Under the pieces are notes generated by a model, which was not told the origin of the DNA, made no database searches, and was given only the letters and a program-made list of their open reading frames with translations. Of a stretch of DNA of 64,000 nt, positions 8,414 to 16,649 are shown piece after piece; positions within the stretch are counted from its first letter, which is position 1; every line of letters begins with the position of its first letter. This DNA comes from JAYRSJ01 sp041920215. GTDB taxonomy: Bacteria; Pseudomonadota; Gammaproteobacteria; Burkholderiales; Burkholderiaceae_C. The stretch covers positions 39,463 to 103,462 of the forward strand of contig JAYRSJ010000016.1 in assembly GCA_041920215.1 (NCBI GenBank). The letters are read 5' to 3'. The translations under genes and the position numbers were made by a program.

Positions 8414-8433
8414 GCTGGCCCAGCAGCGCCGGC

Positions 8434-9408
8434 CTACTCAGGCTTGACGCCGGCGGCCTTGATCAGCGCGCCCCAGCGCTGGCCCTCGCTTTTCATCAGC
8501 GCCGCCAGGCCCTCGGGCGTGGTCGCCGCGGCACTGAAATACTGGCTCAGCAGACGGCTGCGCAGCGCATCGCTCTTGATGATGCGCACCAGCTCGCCGG
8601 AGAGCCGCCGCACGATGGGCGCGGGCGTGCCGGCCGGCGCCAGCACCGCCTGCCAGGAAATGGCCTCGAAGCCGGCGAAGCCCTGCTCCGCCAGTGTCGG
8701 CAGCTCGGGTAGCGAGCCCACCCGACCCAGGCTGGTGACACCCAGGGCAGCAAGCTTGCCGGCGCGCACCTGGCCCATGGCAATACCCGGCACCATAAAG
8801 CCCGCCTGCACCTCGCCGGCCAGGATGGCGTTGACCACCTGCGGGAAGCCTTGATAGGGCACATGCGTCAGCTGCACGCCGGCCCGCGACTTGAACGCCT
8901 CCATCGCCAGGTGGGCGGCACTGCCTACGCCGACGCTGCCGTAGTTCAGCACACCGCCGCGCTCGCCGGCGATGCGCACGAAGTCCGCCAGGCTGCGCGC
9001 GCCCAGGCGCGGATCAACGACCAGCACATTGGGCGAGGTCGCCACCAGACTGATGGGCTGCAGATCGCGCTGCGGCTGGTAGGGCAGCTTGCGGTTGAGC
9101 AGCGGCGCGGTCACCAGCGGCCCCTGGATCGTGAACAGCAGCGTGTAGCCGTCCGGTGCCGCCTTGGCCACCGCCGCGGTGCCGATATTGCCGCCAGCGC
9201 CGGGCTGGTTGGCGATCACCACCGGCTGGCCCAGGGCCGCCGCCAGCGGCTCGGCCAGCGCGCGGGCGATGATGTCCGGCGAGCTGCCGCCCGGAAAGGG
9301 CACAACCAGCTTGATGGGCCGCGCAGGCCAGGCCTGTGCCTGGGCCGACACCCCCGACAGCGGCAGGGCCGCGAGCGCAGCGGTTTGCAGCAGATGGCGA
9401 CGTTGCAT
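8434..9408 (-). CDS. Bug/TctC family periplasmic solute-binding protein
   Basis: 324 residues. It has a signal peptide with a twin-arginine-like start (MQRRHLLQTAALAALPLSG) and cleavage near AQA, then the hallmark 'WPARPIKLVVPFPGGSSPDIIAR' strand, 'VIANQPGAGGNIGTAAVAKAAPDGYTLLF', and 'ELPTLAEQGFAGFEAISWQAVLAPAGTP'. These proteins bind carboxylates for tripartite tricarboxylate transporters, but Burkholderiales have very many orphan copies with no permease, as here. It lies 19 bases after gpsA with a GGAG ribosome binding site, so it may be read from the secB-gpsA transcript. The ligand is unknown. Confidence 0.93.
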   Translation of the reverse strand: MQRRHLLQTAALAALPLSGVSAQAQAWPARPIKLVVPFPGGSSPDIIARALAEPLAAALGQPVVIANQPGAGGNIGTAAVAKAAPDGYTLLFTIQGPLVTAPLLNRKLPYQPQRDLQPISLVATSPNVLVVDPRLGARSLADFVRIAGERGGVLNYGSVGVGSAAHLAMEAFKSRAGVQLTHVPYQGFPQVVNAILAGEVQAGFMVPGIAMGQVRAGKLAALGVTSLGRVGSLPELPTLAEQGFAGFEAISWQAVLAPAGTPAPIVRRLSGELVRIIKSDALRSRLLSQYFSAAATTPEGLAALMKSEGQRWGALIKAAGVKPE

Positions 9409-9427
9409 ATTCGGTACTCCGGACGCT

Positions 9428-10444
9428 TCAGTGTTCGGTGCGGGCCTGGCGGCCCATTAGGAGATCGACCGCCGCGGCCGGGCTCAGCCGCCCCTCCAGC
9501 AGCGCCACCACGGCCTCGGTGATAGGCATCTCGACGCCCAGCACCCGGGCCCGCGCCAGCACGGTGGCGGCGCTGTAGACGCCCTCGGCCACATGGCCCA
9601 GCTGCTGCAGGATGTCGGCCAGGGCCAGGTCTTGCGCCAGCAGCAGGCCGACGCGGCGGTTGCGCGACAGATCGCCGGTGGCGGTCAGCACCAGATCGCC
9701 CATGCCCGACAGGCCCATGAAGGTCTCGGCGCGCGCGCCCAGGGCCTGGCCCAGCCTGAGCATCTCGGCCAGGCCGCGCGTAATCAGCGCCGCGCGGGCA
9801 TTCAGCCCGGGCGCATCGCGGCTGTCGCCAGCGGCCTCGGCGCGCAGGCGCAGGCCGTCGGCCACGCCCACCGCGATCGCCATCACATTCTTGACCGCAC
9901 CACCCACCTCGACGCCGATCGGATCGCTGGAGGTGTAGATGCGCAGCCGCTCACCATGGAAGGCAGCGACAGCGAGCTCGCAGAGCTCGGCATCGGCGCT
10001 GGCCGCCACCAGGGCGGTAGGCTGGCCCAAGGCCACCTCCTGCGCAAAGCTGGGGCCGGATAGGATGCCGGCGCGCAGGCACGGCTGCACCGCACGCGCG
10101 ATCTCATGGCCCAGCAGGCCGCTGCCGGCCTCGAAGCCCTTGCACAGCCACAGCACCCGGGCACCGTCGGGCAGGCGCAGCAGCATCTCGCGCAGCGCCG
10201 CCATCGGCGTGGCGATCACCAGCAGGCCCTGCGCCCCATGGTCGATCGCGGCCTGCAGATCGCTGCCCAGCTGCAAATCGGCTGGCAGCACGGCTTCGGG
10301 CAGATAGCGCTGGTTGCGACGACGCCGTGCCATCTCGGCCACGGCCGCGGCATCGCGGGCCCACAGCAGCACCTCGTGGCGGGCCGCCGCCTGTATGGCC
10401 AGGGCCGTGCCCCAGGCGCCGGCACCGAGAACAGCGATCTTCAT
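9428..10444 (-). CDS. gpsA: NAD(P)-dependent glycerol-3-phosphate dehydrogenase
   Basis: 338 residues, making sn-glycerol 3-phosphate from dihydroxyacetone phosphate for phospholipid synthesis. The N-terminal Rossmann motif is 'IAVLGAGAWGTALAIQAA', followed by 'LSGPSFAQEVALGQPTALV', the catalytic lysine region 'VGGAVKNVMAIAVGVADGL' and the substrate site 'NARAALITRGLAEMLRL', then 'FMGLSGMGDLVLTATGDLSRNRRVG'. Length and motifs match GpsA. It follows secB by 88 bases, the conserved Betaproteobacterial order. Confidence 0.97.
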   Translation of the reverse strand: MKIAVLGAGAWGTALAIQAAARHEVLLWARDAAAVAEMARRRRNQRYLPEAVLPADLQLGSDLQAAIDHGAQGLLVIATPMAALREMLLRLPDGARVLWLCKGFEAGSGLLGHEIARAVQPCLRAGILSGPSFAQEVALGQPTALVAASADAELCELAVAAFHGERLRIYTSSDPIGVEVGGAVKNVMAIAVGVADGLRLRAEAAGDSRDAPGLNARAALITRGLAEMLRLGQALGARAETFMGLSGMGDLVLTATGDLSRNRRVGLLLAQDLALADILQQLGHVAEGVYSAATVLARARVLGVEMPITEAVVALLEGRLSPAAAVDLLMGRQARTEH

Positions 10445-10474
10445 GGTGGTGATTCAGACAGCATCGGGAATGAG

Positions 10475-10512
10475 AAACGCGCCCCGCCGCGTCAGCAGCC
10501 AGGGGCGCGTTT
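10475..10512. terminator. Possible terminator between secB and gpsA
   Basis: An 11-bp inverted repeat (aaacgcgcccc / ggggcgcgttt, arms 10475-10485 and 10502-10512) with a 16-base loop lies between the secB stop and the gpsA start. The T run is only three to four bases, so it may be a weak or partial terminator rather than a full stop. Confidence 0.4.
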
Positions 10513-10532
10513 TGGGGCGCACAGCCTGCAGC

Positions 10533-10991
10533 TTAGTTCGCGGCGGAACCGGCCTGTGCGTCGCGCTGGGCCTGCTGGGCCTCGAACATGGCCTGGAAGT
10601 TGACTTCCGACAGCAGCACCGGCGGGAAGCCGGCGCGGGTGCAGACGTCGGACACGACGGCACGCAGATAGGGGTAGACCATCTGCGGGCAGACGATGCC
10701 GATGATGCCTTCCAGCTGCTCCTGGGGCACGTTGCGGATCTCGAAGATGCCGGCCTGCTTGGCCTCGATCAGGAACAGGGTCTTGTCGGCCAGCTTGGTG
10801 GTGACGGTGGCGGTGACGCTGACTTCATAGACGCCGTCGGCGACCGGCTCGGCCGCCAGGGCCAGATTGATGTCCACCTGGGGCTGCGACTGCTCCAGCA
10901 GGATCTGGGGCGAATTCGGTTGCTCCAGCGACAGATCCTTCAGATACATGCGCTGGATCTGAAAAACGGGGGTATTGGTCTCTTCGGCCAT
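10533..10991 (-). CDS. secB: Protein-export chaperone SecB
   Basis: 152 residues from the ATG at 10989-10991 (MAEETNTPVFQIQRMYLKDL). SecB keeps preproteins unfolded and hands them to SecA. Family signatures are 'FQIQRMYLKDLSLEQPNSPQ', 'YEVSVTATVTTKLADKTLFLIEAKQAGIFEIRNVPQEQL', 'GIVCPQMVYPYLRAVVSDV' and 'GFPPVLLSEVNFQAMFEAQQ'. The ten residues upstream in the same frame lack family similarity. It lies between grxC and gpsA, the same order as in E. coli (grxC-secB-gpsA). Confidence 0.97.
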   Translation of the reverse strand: MAEETNTPVFQIQRMYLKDLSLEQPNSPQILLEQSQPQVDINLALAAEPVADGVYEVSVTATVTTKLADKTLFLIEAKQAGIFEIRNVPQEQLEGIIGIVCPQMVYPYLRAVVSDVCTRAGFPPVLLSEVNFQAMFEAQQAQRDAQAGSAAN

Positions 10992-11106
10992 GTGTTCTTT
11001 CAATCGGTTGGGGTGGGTCACGGCGCACCAGGGGCCGGCCGTGACAGGCGCCCGGCATTATGCATGGCGGGCCACGCAGCGGATCCCGCCCGGGGCCGGT
11101 TGGGGC

Positions 11107-11367
11107 TCAGTCCCCCTGAAGCAGGGGCTGCAGGCCGCCGCGCTGGTCCAGCGCGATCAGATCGTCGCAGCCGCCGACATGGGTGGCGCCGATGAAGATC
11201 TGCGGCACGGTACGGCGACCCGTGATTGCCATCATCTCGTCGCGCTGAGCGGGATCCAGATCAATGCGTATCTCCTCGATCTGCTCGACGCCGCGCTGCT
11301 TCAGCAAGGCCTTGGCCCGCACACAGTAGGGGCAGACCTGGGTCGTATACATCTTGACCGGATTCAT
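11107..11367 (-). CDS. grxC: Glutaredoxin 3
   Basis: 86 residues with the dithiol active site CPYC (C12 and C15), the 'TVPQIFIGATHVGGCDDL' glutathione-binding segment with its cis-proline, and the usual glutaredoxin length. It reduces disulfides and glutathionylated proteins in the cytoplasm. It is upstream of secB by 115 bases and downstream of the rhodanese gene by 70, in the conserved rhodanese-grxC-secB-gpsA arrangement. Confidence 0.96.
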   Translation of the reverse strand: MNPVKMYTTQVCPYCVRAKALLKQRGVEQIEEIRIDLDPAQRDEMMAITGRRTVPQIFIGATHVGGCDDLIALDQRGGLQPLLQGD

Positions 11368-11437
11368 TGTTTCACCATCACCTTGTGGGACCTGGCCGCA
11401 GGCCGTTGATTGCCGAGGGCCGCCCGTTCAAGCCTTC

Positions 11438-11848
11438 TCAAGCTTTCTCTACAGGCAGGCTGGCCTCGCGCCAGGCATTCATGCCGCCGGCCAGCGGCTT
11501 GGCATGCTCATAGCCCAACTTGCGCAGCGTAGCGGCTGCGCGGGTGGCGCGTGCGCCGCTTTGGCACAGCACCACGATCGGCAGGGCCTTGTTGCTGGGC
11601 AAGGCCTTGTGGCCGGCCTCCAACTGCGCCAGCGGCACATTGCGGGCGCCGGTGGCATGGCCGGCGGCAAACTCGGCCGGCTCGCAGACATCGATCAGCA
11701 CCGCCTTCTCGCGATTCATCAGACGCACCGCCTCGGCCGGGCCCACCGCAGCGCCTTGCGCGCCCCCGTTCAGCGTGGGCCACAGCAGCAGCGCGCCGGA
11801 CGAGGCAGCAGCCAGCACAAGAATCCAGTTGTCGAGCAAGAAGTCCAA
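11438..11848 (-). CDS. Membrane-anchored rhodanese-like protein
   Basis: 136 residues. An N-terminal membrane helix (residues 7-24) anchors a single rhodanese domain with 'LIDVCEPAEFAAGHATGARNVPL' and the active-site loop CQSGARA (catalytic C95). This matches YibN-type sulfurtransferases that sit beside grxC and secB in many proteobacteria. It is expected to handle sulfane sulfur at the inner membrane; the acceptor is unknown. First gene of the rhodanese-grxC-secB-gpsA run. Confidence 0.92.
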   Translation of the reverse strand: MDFLLDNWILVLAAASSGALLLWPTLNGGAQGAAVGPAEAVRLMNREKAVLIDVCEPAEFAAGHATGARNVPLAQLEAGHKALPSNKALPIVVLCQSGARATRAAATLRKLGYEHAKPLAGGMNAWREASLPVEKA

Positions 11849-11980
11849 GGCAGGTCCTGTTTGCAGTGAGAGAGAGGGAGTCGGGATTCCGACAAGGGCG
11901 CCGGATTATAGGAAAGGCCCGCAGCCCCATCGCCAAGACGGGTCATGCTGCGGGCCTGGGCGCGCCAAGGCGCCTTGCGT

Positions 11981-13495
11981 TCAAGACAGCTTGAAGGTGG
12001 CGACCGCCGCCTGCAGGGCCTGCGCCTGCTGCTCCAGGCTGCTGGCCGCCGCCGCGGCCTGCTCCACCAGCGCGGCGTTCTGCTGGGTCATCTGGTCCAG
12101 CTGGCTGACCGACTGGTTGACCTGGCTGATGCCCTGACTCTGCTCGCTGGAGGCCGCAGTGATCTCGCCGATGATGTCCGAGACCCGCTGCACCGAGGCG
12201 ACGATCTCGTTCATCGTGCTGCCGGCATCCTGCACCAGGCGCGCGCCGGTCTCTACCTTGTCGACGCTGGTGCCGATCAGGCCCTTGATTTCCCGCGCTG
12301 CCTCGGCGCTGCGCTGGGCCAGGCTGCGCACCTCGCCCGCCACCACCGCGAAGCCGCGGCCCTGCTCACCGGCCCGCGCGGCTTCCACCGCCGCGTTCAG
12401 CGCCAGGATATTGGTCTGGAAGGCGATGCCGTCGATCACGCCGATGATGTCGCTGATCTTCTTGGAACTGTGGTTGATCTCGTCCATGGTGGCGACCACC
12501 TGGCCGACCACGGCACCGCCCTTCTGCGCCACAGCAGCGGCCGAGCCGGCCAGCTGATTGGCCTGGGCCGCGGCATCGGCGCTCTGGCGCACCGTGTCGG
12601 TCAGGGTTTGCATATTGCTGGAGGTCTGCTCCAGCGAGGTGGCCTGCTTCTCGGTGCGCACCGACAGATCGTGGTTGCCCACCGCGATCTCGCGCGAGGC
12701 CACCGTCATCGAATCGGTGCCGGAACGCACATTGGCGACGATGGCCGCCAGACCCTGGGCCATATCACGCACCGCGGCCAGCAGGCTGTTGTCGGCGCCG
12801 GGCGCCACCGCGATGGTCTGCGACAGATCGCCATCGGCCATATGGCGCATCACATCGCGCGCATACTCGGGTTCGCCGCCCAGCTGGCGCCAGACGCTGC
12901 CTATCACCAGCCAGGAGCCCAGGCCCAGCGCAAGCACCACGACCAGCGCGGCCACCAGGATCGCGATCAGGCTGGACGACACGCCGCTGTGTGCCCGCTC
13001 CAGCCCGGCATTGAAACTCTCGCCGGCCTCCTTGCGGGCCTGCTGAACCGTGCCGTCCAGGGTCTTCAGGGCGCCCTGCATCTTGGCCACCGAGGCGGTC
13101 TGGTCGCCCTGCTTGACGCCGAGAAAGAGCTCGGCCGTCTCGACCGAGGCGGCGAAATAGGCCTCGAAATCCTTCTTGAGCTTGGCGCCGACCTCGGCCT
13201 TGCCCGCGATGCCCGCGATCTTGTCGAGCAGCTTGCGCAGATTCGCGGCGCGCTCCTTGGCCTCATCCAGGCGCTTTTGCTCACCCTCGGCGACCGCACT
13301 CTGTATCGTCGCCCCCAGCGCTTCGAGCTGATTGGCGAACTGGGTGCTGGCGTCCAGATAGGGATAGTCCACCTGGCCGACCGAATCAATGGCCGAGGAG
13401 GTGCGCGCCGAGAACGCCCAGACCACCGCGATACCCACCGCGAAGATCAGGGCAGCAAAAACCGGCAGCAACCAGATCCGGGTCTTCACATTCAT
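11981..13495 (-). CDS. Methyl-accepting chemotaxis protein
   Basis: 504 residues from the ATG at 13493-13495, which has an AGGAGA ribosome binding site; the 12 residues upstream in frame are not part of the gene. Helix 1 is at about 7-28, a periplasmic helical-bundle sensor at about 30-170, helix 2 at about 173-197, then a HAMP domain and the cytoplasmic signalling hairpin with the conserved tip (VVAGEVRSLAQRSAEAAREIK). The sensor has the small four-helix bundle look common in Burkholderiales. It lies 115 bases downstream of a phosphate-binding-like periplasmic protein and porin on the same strand, which suggests a shared stimulus. Confidence 0.95.
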   Translation of the reverse strand: MNVKTRIWLLPVFAALIFAVGIAVVWAFSARTSSAIDSVGQVDYPYLDASTQFANQLEALGATIQSAVAEGEQKRLDEAKERAANLRKLLDKIAGIAGKAEVGAKLKKDFEAYFAASVETAELFLGVKQGDQTASVAKMQGALKTLDGTVQQARKEAGESFNAGLERAHSGVSSSLIAILVAALVVVLALGLGSWLVIGSVWRQLGGEPEYARDVMRHMADGDLSQTIAVAPGADNSLLAAVRDMAQGLAAIVANVRSGTDSMTVASREIAVGNHDLSVRTEKQATSLEQTSSNMQTLTDTVRQSADAAAQANQLAGSAAAVAQKGGAVVGQVVATMDEINHSSKKISDIIGVIDGIAFQTNILALNAAVEAARAGEQGRGFAVVAGEVRSLAQRSAEAAREIKGLIGTSVDKVETGARLVQDAGSTMNEIVASVQRVSDIIGEITAASSEQSQGISQVNQSVSQLDQMTQQNAALVEQAAAAASSLEQQAQALQAAVATFKLS

Positions 13496-13610
13496 CTTGT
13501 TCTCCTGTGATCCAACGACAAGGCGCGCCACCCGCTACGGCAGCGCGCCAGCCTGTGGGCATGCCGCTGTCTCACAGCAGCCCGCAGGCATCCAGCCAAC
13601 GCGCTTCTCT

Positions 13611-14054
13611 TCAGTCGACGCTCAAGACCACCTTGACCGTCCCGTCGACCGCGGACTTTTCGATATAGCCGATCGCATCCGCATTGGCGGCCACGAACTT
13701 CTTCACCTCGGCCGCGCTGGCCAGTTCCTTGGGTGGCGTGGCCTTGCCGGAGAACACCAGCCGCGACCAGCCCGCCTTGACCTGCGCGGCATTCTTGCCG
13801 GTGACCTTGGTGTAGAACTGATCGCGTACCGGCGCGCCATCGGGCAGATCGGCCGCCAGCGCATTGCCGCCACCGGGCAGCGCATTGCTCTTGCCCAGGA
13901 AGATATTGGCGACCTGATCCGCCGTCAAAGCAGCGCTCGCGTTCTTGGGGTTGACGATCACGGCCACCTGAGCCTGAGCCAGACCGGCCACCGACAGACC
14001 CGCGGCGAGCAGCAGCGCAGGGAGGTACTTCTTCATCATGGTGTTGGACTTCAT
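13611..14054 (-). CDS. Small PstS-like periplasmic binding protein
   Basis: 147 residues. The start at 14052-14054 has a strong GGAGGT site; ATGs at 14039 and 14036 are alternatives. A signal peptide ends at AQA (residue 29), followed by 'VAVIVNPKNASAALTADQVANIFLGKSNALPGG', 'RDQFYTKVTGKNAAQVKAGWSRLVFSG' and 'GYIEKS', which are features of short phosphate-ABC-transporter-type binding proteins. It is about half the length of true PstS and has no ABC permease nearby. It lies 16 bases after the porin gene, clearly co-transcribed. The ligand is unknown; phosphate or another oxyanion is a guess from the family. Confidence 0.85.
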   Translation of the reverse strand: MKSNTMMKKYLPALLLAAGLSVAGLAQAQVAVIVNPKNASAALTADQVANIFLGKSNALPGGGNALAADLPDGAPVRDQFYTKVTGKNAAQVKAGWSRLVFSGKATPPKELASAAEVKKFVAANADAIGYIEKSAVDGTVKVVLSVD

Positions 14055-14070
14055 GTCTGGACCTCCGCGC

Positions 14071-15294
14071 TCAGAACACCGTGTCGACAGCGATGCTGAA
14101 GACATTCACGCTGCGCTGACCGAAAGCCGCCGTGTTGTTGACGAACAGACCCGGACCACCCTGGGGCCGGATGCGGTCGTACTGCGCCTTGATCGCGATA
14201 TTGCGCATCGCGTCCCAGCGCACGCCCAAAGCGGTCGTCTTCTGCGCCGGGTTCTGCGAAGCCACCGTGTCGTTGACGATCCGGCTGAGGCCGTCCAGCT
14301 GAGGGCTGAGGCCGGCAGGAATCGTGTTGCTGACATTGCTGCTGTCGCGCTTGAGTTCCGACAGCGTCAGATAGGGCGTGAACTTGCCGATGCGATAGCC
14401 CACCGTGCCATACCAGCCGGTCGTGTCGGCCACATAGGTGTCGGTGCGACGCTTGGTGAACTCGAAGTTGGCGATGAAATTGCCTTCGTCGTAAGCCAGA
14501 CCCAGGCCGGTGAAGCTGGCGTCCTTGTTATTGGGGTCGAACTGATCGCCGATGGCAGGAACGCCCGGCACCGGTACGGCACGCAGCGTGGCCACCAGCT
14601 GGTTCAGACTGACCGATTCGACCGTCAGCTTGGTGACCACATGGCCAACACGCAGCGTCAAGCCGCCATCGAGTTCAGCGGTGGCATTGAAGCCGACCAT
14701 GTCCTTGAACTTCAGCGTGGTGCGCTCGACCTTGTCCTTGGACGAGCCGGCAAACAGCTGGGCACTCAGCGTCGCGGAGCCGAGGCTGGTCTGGTACAGC
14801 GCGTCGACGCCGTCGAAGTGGCTGACCGGCACCTGGCCGTAGACGTCCAGCGGCGGACGCAGCCAGGTGTTGGCATAGCCGACATCGCGGAAATCAGAGA
14901 CCGCGAAGAAGGGGCCGCCCATGCGGCCCACGCGCAGGGCCAGACCCGGCATCAGCTGGGCCTTGCCGAAGGCCCATTCCAGCTTGGGCTTGAAATTGCC
15001 CTCGCCACCATGCTTGACCAGCACCTGTGCGGTGGCCGAGAACATGGGGTTGAGACGGCCGGTGACTTGCAGGCCCAGCTTGCTGTCGACCTCGCCGCTG
15101 GCCGACTTGTTGGCCCCACGCGTCTGGCCCGGGATCACGTAGTCGGCATCGTCGGTATTGGTCTGCACCAGGCCGAGGGTCGCGAAACCGGAAAAAGAAA
15201 AGGCGGAATCGCTTCCGCCTTGCTGGGCCTGGGCGCCCAGGCTCACCAAGGCCGCGGCCAGGGGCGCCAGGCGCCAGATCGTCGTTGTCTTCAT
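14071..15294 (-). CDS. Outer-membrane porin-like protein
   Basis: 407 residues. A signal peptide (MKTTTIWRLAPLAAALVSLGAQAQ) is followed by 'FSFSGFATLGLVQTN' and repeated amphipathic strands, ending in an aromatic residue (DTVF), as expected for Bam-inserted beta-barrels. The pattern resembles Burkholderiales porin-like proteins often annotated next to the short PstS-like proteins. The AAGGAGA ribosome binding site is eight bases before the ATG. It is the first gene of the porin / binding protein / chemoreceptor set, so it presumably lets the substrate cross the outer membrane. Confidence 0.85.
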   Translation of the reverse strand: MKTTTIWRLAPLAAALVSLGAQAQQGGSDSAFSFSGFATLGLVQTNTDDADYVIPGQTRGANKSASGEVDSKLGLQVTGRLNPMFSATAQVLVKHGGEGNFKPKLEWAFGKAQLMPGLALRVGRMGGPFFAVSDFRDVGYANTWLRPPLDVYGQVPVSHFDGVDALYQTSLGSATLSAQLFAGSSKDKVERTTLKFKDMVGFNATAELDGGLTLRVGHVVTKLTVESVSLNQLVATLRAVPVPGVPAIGDQFDPNNKDASFTGLGLAYDEGNFIANFEFTKRRTDTYVADTTGWYGTVGYRIGKFTPYLTLSELKRDSSNVSNTIPAGLSPQLDGLSRIVNDTVASQNPAQKTTALGVRWDAMRNIAIKAQYDRIRPQGGPGLFVNNTAAFGQRSVNVFSIAVDTVF

Positions 15295-15598
15295 TGGGTC
15301 TCCTTATGGACAGCTAGCAAGGACAGGTGTGCCAACGGACAGCGCCTGCGAGGCCTGCCTCACACCTGATTACATGCTAGGTTTTTCTCCGCCGAGCCGC
15401 TCGCCTTTAGTCATTTTTGAGCCACAGCCCGCGCACAAATATCATCTTTATCAGAGCAAATTCACGCTTGCGCAGACGCGAGCGGCGCGGGAGGCCGGCG
15501 ACCCGCGCAGCGAGCGCGGCGACCTCCGCTACGCCAGACTGGCGTCCGCGCAGCGGCTGCGGTGGCGGCGCAAGGCAGGAAGGCCTGAAGCCTGCGGC
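15295..15598 (-). promoter_or_regulatory. Upstream region of the porin operon
   Basis: 304 bases with no credible gene between the porin start and the glycosyltransferase stop, both on the minus strand. An AT-rich part (15400-15470) looks like the promoter side. On the minus strand the hexamer CTGTCC occurs three times close to the start (15337-15342, 15321-15326 and 15308-15313 in plus coordinates, spaced 16 and 13 bases). This resembles Pho-box half-sites (CTGTCA) but not their 11-base spacing, so regulation is not proven. Confidence 0.4.
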
Positions 15599-16603
15599 TC
15601 AGTCCGCAGCGGCCGCGAGGTGTTGCAGCACTCGCTGCAGCACCTCCTCGGCGCTGAACCACTCGGGCTGGCGGCGCAACACCTCGACATTGGGGCCCCA
15701 GGGGCCCCACATCTCCGGCTCGGTGGGCCCCAGCACGCTCAGCAGCCGGGCCCCGACCGCGGCCGCCATATGGGCCGGGCCGGTGTCATTGGCCACCACC
15801 AGCGCGGCGCGCTGCAGCAGGGCGTTGTAGACGCCCAGCGACACGCCGCCCAAGGCCAGCGCCGTCGGGTAATGCTCGCGGGCATGCGCCTCCTCGCCAC
15901 CCGGCCCGGGGCACAGCAGCGCCGTCACGCCGGCCTCCGCAAGCAAGGCGGCGAAGCGCTTGAAATGGGGCCAGGTCTTGCTCAGCGTCTCGAAATTGCC
16001 GCTGGCAAACGGGCACAGCAGCACATAGCGCTGACCTTCGCCCATACCCTGGGCCGCCAGCAGCGCCGCGGCCTGCTGCTGCTGAGCCGTCGAGACCTTG
16101 AGGTCGATGCTCGCCGGCGGCTGCGGCGCGATCGCCTGGCCCTCGGCCTGCAGAAACAGATTGGCCAGCTGCCAGTAGTTCATGAGCGCATGGCAGCGCG
16201 GCGGCATGGCCGGCGCGCGCTTGAGCAGCCAGCCCCGGCCCTCGTGGGCAAACCCGATCGCCTTCAGGCCGGCCAGGCGCATCTCAAGTGCCGAGGAGAA
16301 GGACCAGGGCATCGCAATCGCATTGAGGCTGCGGCGGTGGAAGTCCGGCTCGGCCACGCGGGCCGCGCGCCGCAGCGCGCGCAGCTGGGCCACCCGTTCG
16401 CCCAGCTTAGGCGGCCGCACCTGCACCGGCCAGCCCTCGGCCTCCAGCAGCGACCTGGCCCAGCCCTTGCCGATCAGCTGCAGGCGGTAGCCGCGCTGCT
16501 CCAGCAAGCGCAGCGCCGGCACGCTCAGCACCACATCACCGACGAAGTTGCGCAGCCGCACGACAACGGTCTGACCAGCGGGCTCTCTTATCATTGTTCG
16601 CAT
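15599..16603 (-). CDS. Glycosyltransferase family 9 (heptosyltransferase-like)
   Basis: 334 residues (or 331 from the second ATG at 16592-16594). It shows the ADP-heptose:LPS heptosyltransferase pattern: 'VVRLRNFVGDVVLSVPALRLLEQRGYRLQLIGKGW', 'CPFASGNFETLSKTWPHFKRFAALLAEAG' and the C-terminal nucleotide-sugar site 'VVANDTGPAHMAAAVGARLLSVLGPTEPEMWGPWG'. These enzymes add heptose or related sugars in lipopolysaccharide core synthesis. It diverges from a DUF4254 gene, a partner often found beside heptosyltransferases. The precise sugar and acceptor cannot be read from the sequence. Confidence 0.92.
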   Translation of the reverse strand: MRTMIREPAGQTVVVRLRNFVGDVVLSVPALRLLEQRGYRLQLIGKGWARSLLEAEGWPVQVRPPKLGERVAQLRALRRAARVAEPDFHRRSLNAIAMPWSFSSALEMRLAGLKAIGFAHEGRGWLLKRAPAMPPRCHALMNYWQLANLFLQAEGQAIAPQPPASIDLKVSTAQQQQAAALLAAQGMGEGQRYVLLCPFASGNFETLSKTWPHFKRFAALLAEAGVTALLCPGPGGEEAHAREHYPTALALGGVSLGVYNALLQRAALVVANDTGPAHMAAAVGARLLSVLGPTEPEMWGPWGPNVEVLRRQPEWFSAEEVLQRVLQHLAAAAD

Positions 16604-16649
16604 CGATCACAGACACAGCAGGCGCCGGATTCTGCCACCGCCCCTCACC

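Noticed and set aside
15308..15342. Pho box upstream of the porin operon
   Set aside because: Half-sites resemble CTGTCA but spacing and last base do not match the known PhoB site, so I do not call it one.
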